Origin: JBBRHF01 sp038223055
Lineage (GTDB): Bacteria; Actinomycetota; Actinomycetes; JACCUZ01
Assembly (NCBI GenBank): GCA_038223055.1
Contig: JBBRHF010000127.1
Coordinates: 1 to 13,252, forward strand
DNA: 13,252 nt
Direction of reading: 5' to 3'
Of the stretch, positions 1 through 6,919 are shown piece by piece. The position numbers and the translations under genes are program-made. A model generated the notes under the pieces. It was not told the origin of the DNA. It was given only the letters and a program-made list of their open reading frames with translations, and searched no databases. Position 1 is the first letter of the stretch, and the number at the start of each line of letters is the position of its first letter.

Positions 1-114
1 CCTGAGGCCGAGACCTTCGGCCGGGCACTGGTTGACGCCTGCGCACTCGTAGTGGCGCGCTCCTCGGCCTCAGGGGATCGGCCTCAGGGGATCGGCCTCA
101 GGGGATCGGCCTGA
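1..114 (+). CDS. C-terminal tail of an upstream gene (partial, unidentified)
   Basis: Frame 1 is open from the window edge to a TGA at 112-114 and would encode the last 37 residues of a protein whose start lies outside the window. The first part reads like ordinary actinobacterial coding sequence: mostly G or C in third positions, and a plausible helix around FGRALVDACALVVARSS. The final residues are encoded by the 14-bp tandem repeat, so the natural C-terminus may have been altered by repeat growth. I do not recognise the family, and the fragment is too short to assign. The other two forward frames hit stops early (TGA at 3, TAG at 50). The stop is 21 nt before the next gene and in the same frame. 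Confidence 0.35.
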   Translation, partial: PEAETFGRALVDACALVVARSSASGDRPQGIGLRGSA

Positions 115-121
115 GGGGATC
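66..121. repeat. 14-bp tandem repeat, four units, last one part-inverted
   Basis: The unit ggcctcaggggatc occurs three times exactly (66-79, 80-93, 94-107) and once with a C-to-G change (108-121), with a decayed start of a fifth copy after it. The change turns CCTCAGG into CCTGAGG, so 96-102 and 110-116 form a 7-bp inverted repeat around a 7-nt loop. A separate perfect 12-bp inverted repeat pairs 1-12 with 63-74. The array lies over the end of the upstream reading frame and ends 14 bp before the HAD gene start. No T-run follows, so a classical intrinsic terminator is not shown. Confidence 0.9.
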
Positions 122-135
122 GGCATGATGGGGGC

Positions 136-837
136 ATGACCGAACCGCTCCTGGACCTTGACGTTCCGCAGCCCGCGCTGCTCTTCGACCTCGACGGCAC
201 GCTCGTCGACTCGGTCTACCAGCACGTCATCTCCTGGCAGGAGGCGCTGGCCGAAGTGGGCATCCCCCTGTCGGTGTGGCGCATTCACCGGCGCATCGGC
301 ATGAGCGGCGGGCTGTTCCTGGACGCCCTGCAGCGCGAGACGCACAGCCGCCTCGATCCGGAGACGTTGACCCGCCTTGCAAATCTGCATGCTGCGGCCT
401 ATCTCGGCCGGGCCGCGGCGGTGGTGCCGCTTCCGGGCGCCCGCGAGCTCCTGCAGCTGCTGTACGAGCGAGGCGTGCCGTTTGCGATCGCGACGAGCGG
501 CGGACAGCGGACGGCGATGACCGCGATCTCGATGTTCGACCTGCCCGAGGACGTCCCGATCGTGACCCGGGACCTGGTCCAGCGGGCCAAGCCCGACCCG
601 CACCTGTTCCTGGCCGCAGCCAAGCTGCTCGGGGTCTCGCCGCAGGGTTCGTTCGTGGTGGGTGACAGCGTGTGGGATCTTTTGGCCGCCCAGCGCGCCG
701 GGGCCATGGGCATCGGCCTGCTCTCGGGTGGATACGGCCGCGAGGAGCTCGAGCGCGCGGGCGCCTACCGCGTCTACGCCGATCCGGCCGAGATGCTCAC
801 CCGGCTGGAGGAGGTCGGGATCCGCCCCGACCGCTGA
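136..837 (+). CDS. HAD-superfamily phosphatase (phosphoglycolate phosphatase/beta-PGM-like)
   Basis: A 233-residue cytosolic HAD hydrolase, full length for the Cof-less, cap-C1 subfamily. Motif I is FDLDGTLVDS with the nucleophile Asp18 and acid/base Asp20. Motif II is the Thr/Ser pair at 120-121 (IATSGG), motif III is Lys152 (AKPDPHLF), and motif IV is GDSVWD with Asp177 and Asp181 for Mg2+. The helical cap lies at about residues 27-98. These features predict a Mg2+-dependent phosphomonoesterase or phosphomutase acting on a small phosphorylated metabolite; the substrate cannot be read from the sequence. ATG 136 is the only start between the in-frame TGA at 112 and motif I. It has no well-placed Shine-Dalgarno, only a G-run directly before it. 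A CATGAT hexamer ending 6 nt upstream leaves leaderless initiation possible. A 92-nt gap separates it from the next gene. Confidence 0.9.
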   Translation: MTEPLLDLDVPQPALLFDLDGTLVDSVYQHVISWQEALAEVGIPLSVWRIHRRIGMSGGLFLDALQRETHSRLDPETLTRLANLHAAAYLGRAAAVVPLPGARELLQLLYERGVPFAIATSGGQRTAMTAISMFDLPEDVPIVTRDLVQRAKPDPHLFLAAAKLLGVSPQGSFVVGDSVWDLLAAQRAGAMGIGLLSGGYGREELERAGAYRVYADPAEMLTRLEEVGIRPDR

Positions 838-900
838 GTTGCCCCGACAGGCGAGGCCGGAATAGCCGGGCGGCCGTACGACGTTGCGGCGGGCATCTGA

Positions 901-912
901 TTGAACGCTCAA
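901..912. promoter_or_regulatory. Putative operator palindrome upstream of the dioxygenase gene
   Basis: TTGAACGCTCAA is a 12-bp near-perfect palindrome: 10 of 12 positions are symmetric. It lies in the 92-nt gap after the HAD gene, 4 nt before the Shine-Dalgarno of the dioxygenase gene. Short TTGA-N4-TCAA dyads at this place are typical binding sites for dimeric MarR- or TetR-type repressors. No regulator gene is present in the window, so the assignment is inference from position and symmetry only. Confidence 0.35.
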
Positions 913-929
913 CAACAGGAGCCCGCCCG

Positions 930-1844
930 ATGGCCGAGCAACCCACCGACCCCCAGCAGTCCGTCGACCCCCCGCAGTCCGGCGACCCCCCGCAGTCCGC
1001 CGACCCCCCGCAGTCCGCCGACGCCCCGCAGTCCGCCGACCCCCGGCAGTCCTCGACGCGGGCCGGCACCGCGCCGATGCCTGCGCTCTATCTCGGCCAC
1101 GGCGCCCCCCCGCTGGTCGACGACGTGCTGTGGACCGCACAGCTGCGCGCGTGGGCAGGCGCCCTGCCCAGGCCGGCCGCCATCCTCGTCGTGTCGGCGC
1201 ACTGGGAGTCCGCCCCGTTGACGATCGGGGCCACGACGACCGGTGTGCCCCTCACCTACGACTTCGGTGGTTTCGCGAAGCACTACTACCAGGTGACGTA
1301 CACCTCGCCGGGCGCACCGGGTCTGGCCGCCAAGGTGGCCGCGCTGATGCCCGACAACGAGCCCGTCACCCAGGTGCCGACCCGCGGGCTCGACCACGGT
1401 GCCTACGTGCCGCTCACGGTCATGTATCCCGACGCCGACATCCCCGTCCTGCAGATCTCGCTTCCGACGCTGGACCCCGTCCGGCTGCTCGACCTTGGCG
1501 CCCGGCTGCGACCGCTGCGCGACGAGGGAGTCCTGATCATCGGCTCGGGCTTCCTCACCCACGGGCTCCCGTTCCTGCGTGACTTCCGGCCCGACGCGCC
1601 CGCACCCGGCTGGTCCAGCGACTTCGATACGTGGGCCGGCGAGGCGCTCGGGCGCGGTGCCGTCGACGAGCTTGCCGACTTCCGGCGCCGCGCTCCCGGG
1701 GCCGGGTTCGCGCACCCGACGGTGGAGCACCTCGCCCCGCTGTTCGTCACGCTCGGGGCCGCGACCGACCCGCAAGCGCCTCCGTTGACCGTGATCGACG
1801 GGTTCTGGCTCGGCCTGGCCAAGCGCTCGTTCCAGGTCGCCTGA
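930..1844 (+). CDS. LigB/DODA-type extradiol ring-cleavage dioxygenase
   Basis: 304 residues. From residue 50 (MPALYLGHGAPPL) it is a full-length class III extradiol dioxygenase of the DODA/YgiD family, non-haem metal enzymes that cleave catechol-type rings such as DOPA. Expected metal or active-site histidines are visible: His57 in LGHG, His91 in SAHWES, His156 in DHGAYVPL, and His262/His267 in HPTVEHL. GSGFLTHGL (205-213) matches the conserved GSG-x3-H segment. Residues 7-42 are six copies of D-P-P-Q-S-x, a hydrophilic, probably disordered extension absent from the E. coli protein. ATG 930 is chosen because AGGAG (917-921) lies 8 nt upstream. ATG 1077 would give a family-sized 255-residue protein but has no comparable ribosome site. 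The natural substrate is unknown. The gene leads a same-strand group with a nitroreductase and an FAD oxidoreductase. Confidence 0.88.
   Translation: MAEQPTDPQQSVDPPQSGDPPQSADPPQSADAPQSADPRQSSTRAGTAPMPALYLGHGAPPLVDDVLWTAQLRAWAGALPRPAAILVVSAHWESAPLTIGATTTGVPLTYDFGGFAKHYYQVTYTSPGAPGLAAKVAALMPDNEPVTQVPTRGLDHGAYVPLTVMYPDADIPVLQISLPTLDPVRLLDLGARLRPLRDEGVLIIGSGFLTHGLPFLRDFRPDAPAPGWSSDFDTWAGEALGRGAVDELADFRRRAPGAGFAHPTVEHLAPLFVTLGAATDPQAPPLTVIDGFWLGLAKRSFQVA
948..1055 (+). repeat. 18-bp coding tandem repeat (six DPPQSx units)
   Basis: Six consecutive 18-nt units encode D-P-(Q/P/P/P/A/R)-QS-x at residues 7-42 of the dioxygenase. The third and fourth units are nearly identical in DNA, while the first and last have diverged, as expected of a slippage-grown minisatellite that stayed in frame. 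The repeat also creates long antisense open frames that are not genes. Confidence 0.9.
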
Positions 1845-1849
1845 CGCCT

Positions 1850-1890
1850 CCCACGCCGCCCCGGACCCACGCCGCCCCGGACCCACGCCG
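1850..1890. repeat. 16-bp tandem repeat, about 2.5 copies
   Basis: cccacgccgccccgga occurs exactly at 1850-1865 and 1866-1881, followed by its first 9 bases at 1882-1890. It fills the gap right after the dioxygenase stop codon. Its last base is the G of a GTG (1890) that could be mistaken for the start of the next gene. Confidence 0.85.
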
Positions 1891-1928
1891 TGGCTGCCGT
1901 GCTCGCCTCTCATCCCCCTGGAGACCCC

Positions 1929-2510
1929 GTGCTTGACCTCGACAGCAAGACCGCCGACGCCGCCGCCCCGACGCACCCGCTGCTCGCCGATCGGTGGAGC
2001 CCCCGGGCCTTCGACCCGACCGCGGAGCTCGACGATCCCACCCTGACCGCGCTGCTGGAAGCGGCCCGCTGGGCGCCGTCGGCCGGCAACAGCCAGCCCT
2101 GGCGGTTCCTCGTGGCCCGCCGCGGCACCGTTGCCTTCGACGCCATCTTCGCGACGCTGATGCCCGGGAACCAACCCTGGGCAGGACGGGCTTCTGCCCT
2201 GCTTCTCGTCGCGGCCGCGACCCGCGACGCGGAGGGCGCCGAGCTGCCCTGGGCGCTCTACGACACCGGGGCGGCCGTCGCGCACCTGTCCACCCAGGCG
2301 CAGGCGTTGGGTCTCTCGGTGCACCAGATGGGCGGTTTCGACGCCGCTGCGGCCACCGAGCGCCTCGACCTCCCGTCGGGGGTTGTGCCGGTCGTGGTCG
2401 TCGCGCTCGGGATGCGCCAGCACGCCGACACGTTGCCGGGGCCCTACGCCGAGCGTGAGGTGGCCCCGCGCAGCCGGCGACCGCTGGGGGACCTGCTGCT
2501 CGCATCCTGA
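1929..2510 (+). CDS. Nitroreductase-family FMN oxidoreductase
   Basis: 193 residues, a normal size for the nitroreductase fold. These are homodimeric FMN enzymes that use NAD(P)H to reduce nitroaromatics, quinones or enones. The FMN-contacting motifs are RWSPRAF (22-28) and APSAGNSQPW (49-58). The middle holds the GAAVAHLSTQAQALGLSVHQ helix region, and the C-terminal part has the family-typical VVVVALG strand. The open frame reaches back to GTG 1890. I prefer GTG 1929 because GGAG at 1920-1923 sits 5 nt before it, and because the upstream GTG overlaps a tandem repeat. The gene lies 84 nt after the dioxygenase and 63 nt before the FAD oxidoreductase on the same strand, so co-transcription is possible. 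The physiological substrate is not deducible. Confidence 0.88.
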   Translation: MLDLDSKTADAAAPTHPLLADRWSPRAFDPTAELDDPTLTALLEAARWAPSAGNSQPWRFLVARRGTVAFDAIFATLMPGNQPWAGRASALLLVAAATRDAEGAELPWALYDTGAAVAHLSTQAQALGLSVHQMGGFDAAAATERLDLPSGVVPVVVVALGMRQHADTLPGPYAEREVAPRSRRPLGDLLLAS

Positions 2511-2573
2511 CGTCGGGCCGGAGTGACCGCACCTCCATGCGTGGCCGGCGGCAGGATGGGGGAGCCTACGGGC

Positions 2574-3815
2574 ATGGTGGCGAGCGCGGACGTAGTCGTG
2601 GTGGGCGCCGGGCTGTCCGGTCTGGTGGCTGCCCGGGAGCTGACGGCCCTGGGGCTGCAGGTGCTAGTCCTCGAGGCGTCCGATGCCGTCGGCGGGCGGG
2701 TGCGAACCGACGTCGTGGACGGGTTCCGGCTCGACCGTGGCTTCCAGGTCCTCAACACCGCCTATCCCGCCGTACGCCGTGATCTCGACGTCGATGGGCT
2801 GGACCTGCGCGACTTCACCCGCGGCGCCCTCATCCAGAAGGGGAACCGGCGGCATCGGCTGGTCGACCCTCGCCGCGAGCCGGCTGGCCTGATCGCGGCT
2901 GCCGGCGCCCCGATCGGCAGCGTCGCCGACAAGGCGAGGCTGGCCCTGCTCGGCGCCTACGCCGCGGGCGCCCCCATCTCGCGATTGCTCCGCGGTCCGG
3001 ATGTCACGACCCGTGCGGCGTTGCGCCGTCGCGGCTTCTCCGACACGACCGTCGACGCGGTGTTCCGGACGTTCTTCGCCGGGGTCTTCCTCGAGGACCA
3101 ACTGGAGACCTCGAGCCGATTCTTCCTGCTGATGCTGCGGATGTTCGTGCGAGGTCGGTCGACCGTTCCGTCGCTCGGCATGGCGGCGATCCCAGGCCAG
3201 CTCGCCGCGACACTGCCGCCCGGTGCCCTGCGGCTCGGCACCCGGGTCACCGCGGTGCAGGCCCGATCGGTGCGCACCGCCGACGGCGAGATCACTGCCC
3301 GGGCAGTCGTGTGCGCCGCCGATGCCGACGCGGCCAGCCGGCTCGTCCCGGGTGTCGAGCCGGTGCCGTGGCAAGGCGTCACGACGATCTACCACGTCGC
3401 CGCGGCCGACCCGCTGGGTGAGCCGACCCTGATCGTGGACGCCGACGACCCGCTGCTGGCCAACACCGTCGTGCTGACCGCGGCCGCGCCGTCCTACGGG
3501 CCCGGCGACGGCCGGGCTCTGGTGTCCACCTCGCTGCTGGGCACGGGTGGCCGGACAGCTTCGGCGACCGAGGCGGCCGTGCGCCGGCGGCTGGCCGTGC
3601 TCTACGGACGTGACACGGGGGAGTGGGCGCACCTGGCGACGTACGAGATTCCCCATGCGCTGCCGGCGATGACAGCGCCGCACAAGTTCCGGCGGCCCGG
3701 GCAGATCGACGGGGTCTACGTCTGCGGTGACCATCGCGACACCAGCTCGATCCAGGGCGCGATGGCATCGGGACGCCGGGCCGCGCGGGCGGTCTCCGCC
3801 CATCTCGACGTGTGA
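2574..3815 (+). CDS. FAD-dependent amine-oxidase/phytoene-desaturase-type oxidoreductase
   Basis: 413 residues. The N-terminus is a classic Rossmann FAD site: VVVVGAGLSG with GxGxxG at residues 11-16, then LEASDAVGGRVRTD, the acidic residue and GG-R motif of the flavin amine oxidase, protoporphyrinogen oxidase and carotenoid desaturase superfamily. The C-terminus has the second FAD contact, VCGDHRDTSSIQGAMASGR (from about 383). The middle (about 90-340) is the variable substrate domain. No membrane segment or signal peptide is apparent, so it is likely cytosolic. ATG 2574 is chosen: the G-rich GGGGGAG at 2558-2564 is 9 nt upstream and the flavin strand follows at once. Upstream in-frame starts at 2523 (GTG) and 2556 (ATG) would add unconserved residues. 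The substrate is unknown. It ends 43 nt before the transhydrogenase operon. Confidence 0.88.
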   Translation: MVASADVVVVGAGLSGLVAARELTALGLQVLVLEASDAVGGRVRTDVVDGFRLDRGFQVLNTAYPAVRRDLDVDGLDLRDFTRGALIQKGNRRHRLVDPRREPAGLIAAAGAPIGSVADKARLALLGAYAAGAPISRLLRGPDVTTRAALRRRGFSDTTVDAVFRTFFAGVFLEDQLETSSRFFLLMLRMFVRGRSTVPSLGMAAIPGQLAATLPPGALRLGTRVTAVQARSVRTADGEITARAVVCAADADAASRLVPGVEPVPWQGVTTIYHVAAADPLGEPTLIVDADDPLLANTVVLTAAAPSYGPGDGRALVSTSLLGTGGRTASATEAAVRRRLAVLYGRDTGEWAHLATYEIPHALPAMTAPHKFRRPGQIDGVYVCGDHRDTSSIQGAMASGRRAARAVSAHLDV

Positions 3816-3858
3816 CCGGGGCCACAATGCGGTGATTTCGCCCTGGAGCGACTACCTT

Positions 3859-4974
3859 GTGATCATGAAGGTCGGAGTTCCAGTAGAGATTCGCCCGGGC
3901 GAGAAGCGGGTCGCTATGGTGCCCGACGCGGTCAAGCTGCTCGTCGCGGCCGGGCTCGAGGTTGTGGTTCAAGCCGGAGCCGGAGGGCACGCCTTCCACG
4001 CCGACGAGGCCTACCGAGCCGTCGGCGCGACCGTCGCCGACGGTGACGTGCTGGCCTCGAGCGAGGTCGTCGTGTCGGTTGCCCCGCTGACCGGGGAGCA
4101 GGTCGGCCTGCTGCGGCCAGGAACGATCACCGTGAGCTTCCTGCCGTCCGGGGAGTCCGAGGTGGCCGCGCTGATCGAGGCGCTCACCGCACGCAAGGCC
4201 ATCGCGTTCGCGATGGAAAAGATTCCCCGGATCTCCCGGGCCCAGTCGATGGACGCGCTGTCCTCCCAGGCCCTCGTAGCCGGCTACCGATGCGCCCTCG
4301 TCGCGGCCGAGCGGCTGCCGAGGTTCTTCCCGCTGTTCATGACCGCCGCCGGCACGGTGGCACCGGCCCGGATCCTGGTCCTCGGAGCGGGCGTCGCCGG
4401 GCTGCAGGCGATCGCGACGGCGCGCCGGCTCGGGGCTGTGGTCGAGGCCTTCGACGTGCGCCCGGCCTCTGCCGCCGAGGTGCGCTCGATGGGGGCCAAG
4501 TTCATCGAACTCGAGCTCGAGTCGCTGGAAGGTGCCGGCGGCTACGCACGGGCGATGACCGAGGAGCGAGCGGAGCGCCAACGCGAGCTGCTGACGCCCT
4601 ACGTCGCGGCCTCCGACGCCGTGATCACGACGGCGGCGGTGCCTGGACGCGCGGCTCCCGTGCTGCTGACCACCGCCATGGTCGAGGCCATGCGACCAGG
4701 GTCGGTTGTGGTGGACCTCGCGGCCGAGAGCGGCGGCAACTGCGAGCTGTCCCGCCCCGGCGAGGACGTCGAGCACAACGGTGTGCTGATCTGGGGCGCC
4801 AAGGACCTCGCGTCGACGATGTCCGTGCACGCGAGCCAGCTCTACGCCCGCAACATCGCCAACCTGCTGCTGTTGATGACCAAGGACGGCCAGGTAGTCC
4901 CCGACTTCGACGACGAGGTCGTTGCGGGAGCGTGCATCGCCGGGGTTCCCGTCACGAACGAGAGGCCCGCATGA
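3859..4974 (+). CDS. pntAA: NAD(P) transhydrogenase subunit alpha part 1 (domain I, NAD(H)-binding)
   Basis: 371 residues, the peripheral NAD(H)-binding domain I of proton-translocating Re/Si-specific transhydrogenase, similar to alanine dehydrogenase. The complex moves hydride between NADH and NADP+ driven by the proton gradient, mainly making NADPH. Visible marks are the start VGVPVEIRPGEKRVAMVPD, the RAQSMDALSSQ loop, the nucleotide fold LVLGAGVAGLQAIA (GxGxxG at 176-181) with Asp199 in EAFDVRP to hold the ribose, and RSMGAKFIELE. GTG 3859 has GGAG 10 nt upstream; ATG 3865, two codons later, is an equally conserved-looking start but lies 16 nt from that site. This is the three-gene arrangement (separate AA, AB and B) seen in Rhodospirillum rubrum and many actinobacteria. 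The stop overlaps the pntAB start as ATGA. Confidence 0.95.
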   Translation: MIMKVGVPVEIRPGEKRVAMVPDAVKLLVAAGLEVVVQAGAGGHAFHADEAYRAVGATVADGDVLASSEVVVSVAPLTGEQVGLLRPGTITVSFLPSGESEVAALIEALTARKAIAFAMEKIPRISRAQSMDALSSQALVAGYRCALVAAERLPRFFPLFMTAAGTVAPARILVLGAGVAGLQAIATARRLGAVVEAFDVRPASAAEVRSMGAKFIELELESLEGAGGYARAMTEERAERQRELLTPYVAASDAVITTAAVPGRAAPVLLTTAMVEAMRPGSVVVDLAAESGGNCELSRPGEDVEHNGVLIWGAKDLASTMSVHASQLYARNIANLLLLMTKDGQVVPDFDDEVVAGACIAGVPVTNERPA

Positions 4975-5336
4975 GCGAGGGCATGGCACTGCTGACCATC
5001 TTCGTGCTGTCGGTGTTCGTCGGGTTCGAGGTGATCGCCAAGGTCTCGACGGTGCTGCACACCCCGCTGATGTCGGGCGCCAACGCGATCCACGGCGTGA
5101 TCCTCGTCGGCGCGATCCTCGTCACCGGGCAGTCGAACGGGACCGGCGAACTCCTGATTGGTCTGGTGGCCATCTTCATGGCAACCCTGAACATGGTCGG
5201 CGGTTTCGTGGTCACCGACCGCATGCTGGAGATGTTCGGGCGTGGCCGGGCGAAGCCGCCGCCGAAACCGTCCCCGGACGCGGGTGGCGGCGGAGCCGTC
5301 GCGACCGGCGACGGCGCGGGGAAGTCCTCGTCGTGA
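4971..5336 (+). CDS. pntAB: NAD(P) transhydrogenase subunit alpha part 2 (membrane domain)
   Basis: 121 residues, the small membrane subunit contributing part of the proton channel (domain II). Three hydrophobic helices are evident: about 5-22 (ALLTIFVLSVFVGFEVIA), 33-52 (ANAIHGVILVGAILVTG) and 57-78 (ELLIGLVAIFMATLNMVGGF). SGANAIHGV holds the conserved histidine-containing channel segment. The last 30 or so residues are a Lys/Pro/Gly-rich polar tail (AKPPPKPSPDAGGGG and on) that looks disordered. The ATG overlaps the pntAA stop by 4 nt, and AGAGG at 4961-4965 sits 5 nt upstream, indicating translational coupling. Its own stop overlaps the pntB GTG. Confidence 0.94.
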   Translation: MSEGMALLTIFVLSVFVGFEVIAKVSTVLHTPLMSGANAIHGVILVGAILVTGQSNGTGELLIGLVAIFMATLNMVGGFVVTDRMLEMFGRGRAKPPPKPSPDAGGGGAVATGDGAGKSSS

Positions 5337-6721
5337 ACAAGACCGACCTGATCGACCTCGGTTACCTGGTCGCCGCCGTCTGCTTCATCCTGGCGCTCAA
5401 GGGCCTGTCAGGTCCCAAGACCGCCCGCCGCGGCAACCAGCTTGGTGCCGCGGGTGCCGCGTTGGCCGTGCTGCTCGTCTTCGTGGCCCAGTCCCTGGAC
5501 CATGTGTTGCTGATCCTGGCCACGATCGCCGTCGGGTCGCTCGTGGGCGTGGTCGCGGCGCGCCGGGTGGCGATGACCCAGATGCCGCAACTGGTCGCCA
5601 TCTTCAACGGCGTCGGCGGCGGCGCTGCGGCGCTGGTGGCCTTCATCGAGTTGCCGAAGGTCGGCGATGCCGGCGCCCGCATCGCGGTCGTGGCGGCGCT
5701 GTTCACCCTGATCGTGGGTGGCGTGAGCTTTGCCGGCTCGGCGGTGACGTTCGCCAAGCTGCAGGAGCTGATGACCACCCGGCCGGTGACGTTCCCCGGC
5801 GGCCCGGTGGTCTTCGCCGGCCTGCTCGGGCTGGACGTCGTGACCTGCGGCTGGGCCTTCGCCGTGAGCGACGGTGACTCGGTTGCCATCCCCGCTGCCC
5901 TCGTGCTGCTGCTGTCGCTGTTCATCGGCGTGCTGTTCGTGCTCCCGGTCGGCGGGGCCGACGTGCCGATCGTCATCTCGCTACTCAACGCTTTCACCGG
6001 CTTGACCGTGGCGGCCAGCGGCTACGTCATCACCAACACACTGCTGATCGTGGCGGGCACCCTGGTCGGCGCGTCCGGCACGATCCTGACCCGCATGATG
6101 GCCGCGGCCATGGGCCGCTCGGTGGTCAGCATCTTGTTCGGTGCGTTCAAGGGCGGCTCGACGGCCGGCTCCACCGAGGTCAGCGACCGGCCCGTGCGTC
6201 AGGCCGGCGCCGAGGACGTCGCGGTGCTGCTCGCCTACGCCCGCAAGATCATCGTCATCCCCGGCTACGGTCTGGCTGTCGCACAGGCACAGCACGTCAT
6301 CCACGAGCTGGTCGGGGTGCTCAAGGAGCGCGGCGTCGAGGTGTCCTACGGCATCCACCCCGTCGCCGGCCGAATGCCGGGCCACATGAACGTGCTGCTC
6401 GCGGAGGCAAGCGTTCCCTACGAGCAACTGCAGGAGATGGACGAGGCCAACTCGGCGATGTCCACCACCGACGTCGCCCTTGTGGTGGGCGCCAACGACG
6501 TGGTCAACCCGGCGGCCCGCGCCGACGCGTCCAGCCCGATCTACGGCATGCCGATCCTGGCGGCCGACGAGGCCAAGGCATGCGTCTTCCTCAAGCGCTC
6601 GATGCGACCTGGCTTTGCCGGCATCGAGAACGAGCTGCTCTTCGACCCGAATACGACGTTGCTCTTCGGTGACGCCAAAGACTCCCTCACCAAGGTTCTG
6701 GCGGCCGTCAAGGCGCTCTGA
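5333..6721 (+). CDS. pntB: NAD(P) transhydrogenase subunit beta
   Basis: 462 residues, the same length as E. coli PntB. The first 260 or so residues form the multi-helix membrane domain, beginning TDLIDLGYLVAAVCFILALKGL and including the FNGVGGGAAALVAFIE segment. The C-terminal domain III binds NADP(H): IPGYGLAVAQAQH (GYG at 311-313), the GRMPGHMNVLLAEA stretch (346-359), VVGANDVVNP (384-393) and KRSMRPGFAGIENELLF. Together with PntAA and PntAB it forms the complete transhydrogenase in the cytoplasmic membrane. The start is the GTG at 5333, which shares 4 nt (GTGA) with the pntAB stop; GGGGAAG at 5318-5324 lies 8 nt upstream. All three operon genes overlap head to tail, so balanced synthesis from one mRNA is likely. 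Confidence 0.95.
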   Translation: MNKTDLIDLGYLVAAVCFILALKGLSGPKTARRGNQLGAAGAALAVLLVFVAQSLDHVLLILATIAVGSLVGVVAARRVAMTQMPQLVAIFNGVGGGAAALVAFIELPKVGDAGARIAVVAALFTLIVGGVSFAGSAVTFAKLQELMTTRPVTFPGGPVVFAGLLGLDVVTCGWAFAVSDGDSVAIPAALVLLLSLFIGVLFVLPVGGADVPIVISLLNAFTGLTVAASGYVITNTLLIVAGTLVGASGTILTRMMAAAMGRSVVSILFGAFKGGSTAGSTEVSDRPVRQAGAEDVAVLLAYARKIIVIPGYGLAVAQAQHVIHELVGVLKERGVEVSYGIHPVAGRMPGHMNVLLAEASVPYEQLQEMDEANSAMSTTDVALVVGANDVVNPAARADASSPIYGMPILAADEAKACVFLKRSMRPGFAGIENELLFDPNTTLLFGDAKDSLTKVLAAVKAL

Positions 6722-6731
6722 GCGCGCCTTT
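6710..6731 (+). terminator. Possible terminator at the pntB stop
   Basis: AAGGCGC (6710-6716) and GCGCCTT (6724-6730) form a perfect 7-bp stem around a 7-nt loop that contains the pntB stop codon, followed by TTTCTCC counted from 6729. The pyrimidine tail is short, so termination is plausible but not strong. It would separate the pnt operon from the protease gene 198 nt further on. Confidence 0.4.
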
Positions 6732-6919
6732 CTCCGCAACGATCACCTACGTCCCCCGCCGCCGCGAGATCATGCAGGTCTGGTGGGTCCGGCGCTGGGT
6801 CCATCCTGCCAGCGGGTGGTGATTCAAGACACGTTGCGGCGAAGTCCTTTACCCGCGGTCCCCATGCGCCGATACGGTGGGTGCGCGCCAGCAAATCGGC
6901 GGCAGACGAGGACATCATC

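Noticed and set aside
66..121. Short repeats as a CRISPR array
   Set aside because: Units are 14 bp and directly abutting with no unique spacers; the same applies to the other tandem repeats in the window. No cas genes are present.
70..1140. Long minus-strand open frame with RRTAGG repeats
   Set aside because: Antisense to the HAD gene and the dioxygenase N-terminus; no family resemblance, and the repeats are complements of sense-strand minisatellites.
909..2423. Very long open frame on the minus strand (about 500 codons)
   Set aside because: It is antisense to the dioxygenase and nitroreductase genes and full of Arg/Gly/His low-complexity sequence. The GLRGVGGL-type repeats at its end are just the complement of the DPPQSx repeat. 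High G+C explains the lack of stops.
2664..3827. Minus-strand open frame opposite the FAD oxidoreductase
   Set aside because: The sense strand has clear FAD motifs at both ends; the antisense product is compositionally biased with no recognisable domain.
4922..5332. Extended N-terminus of the pntB frame
   Set aside because: This part overlaps pntAA and pntAB in another frame. Starting at GTG 5333 gives exactly the usual 462 residues with the conserved first helix.
6881..6919. Upstream GTG start for the protease
   Set aside because: It would place 13 polar residues before the signal peptide; ATG 6920 has a well-spaced GAGGA and gives a standard signal sequence.
6722..6919. A promoter (TTTACC at 6848-6853, TACGGT at 6873-6878) or small gene before the protease
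   Set aside because: The boxes match the consensus poorly and the 19-bp spacing is long. No open frame here looks coding on either strand, so I leave the 198-bp gap unassigned.
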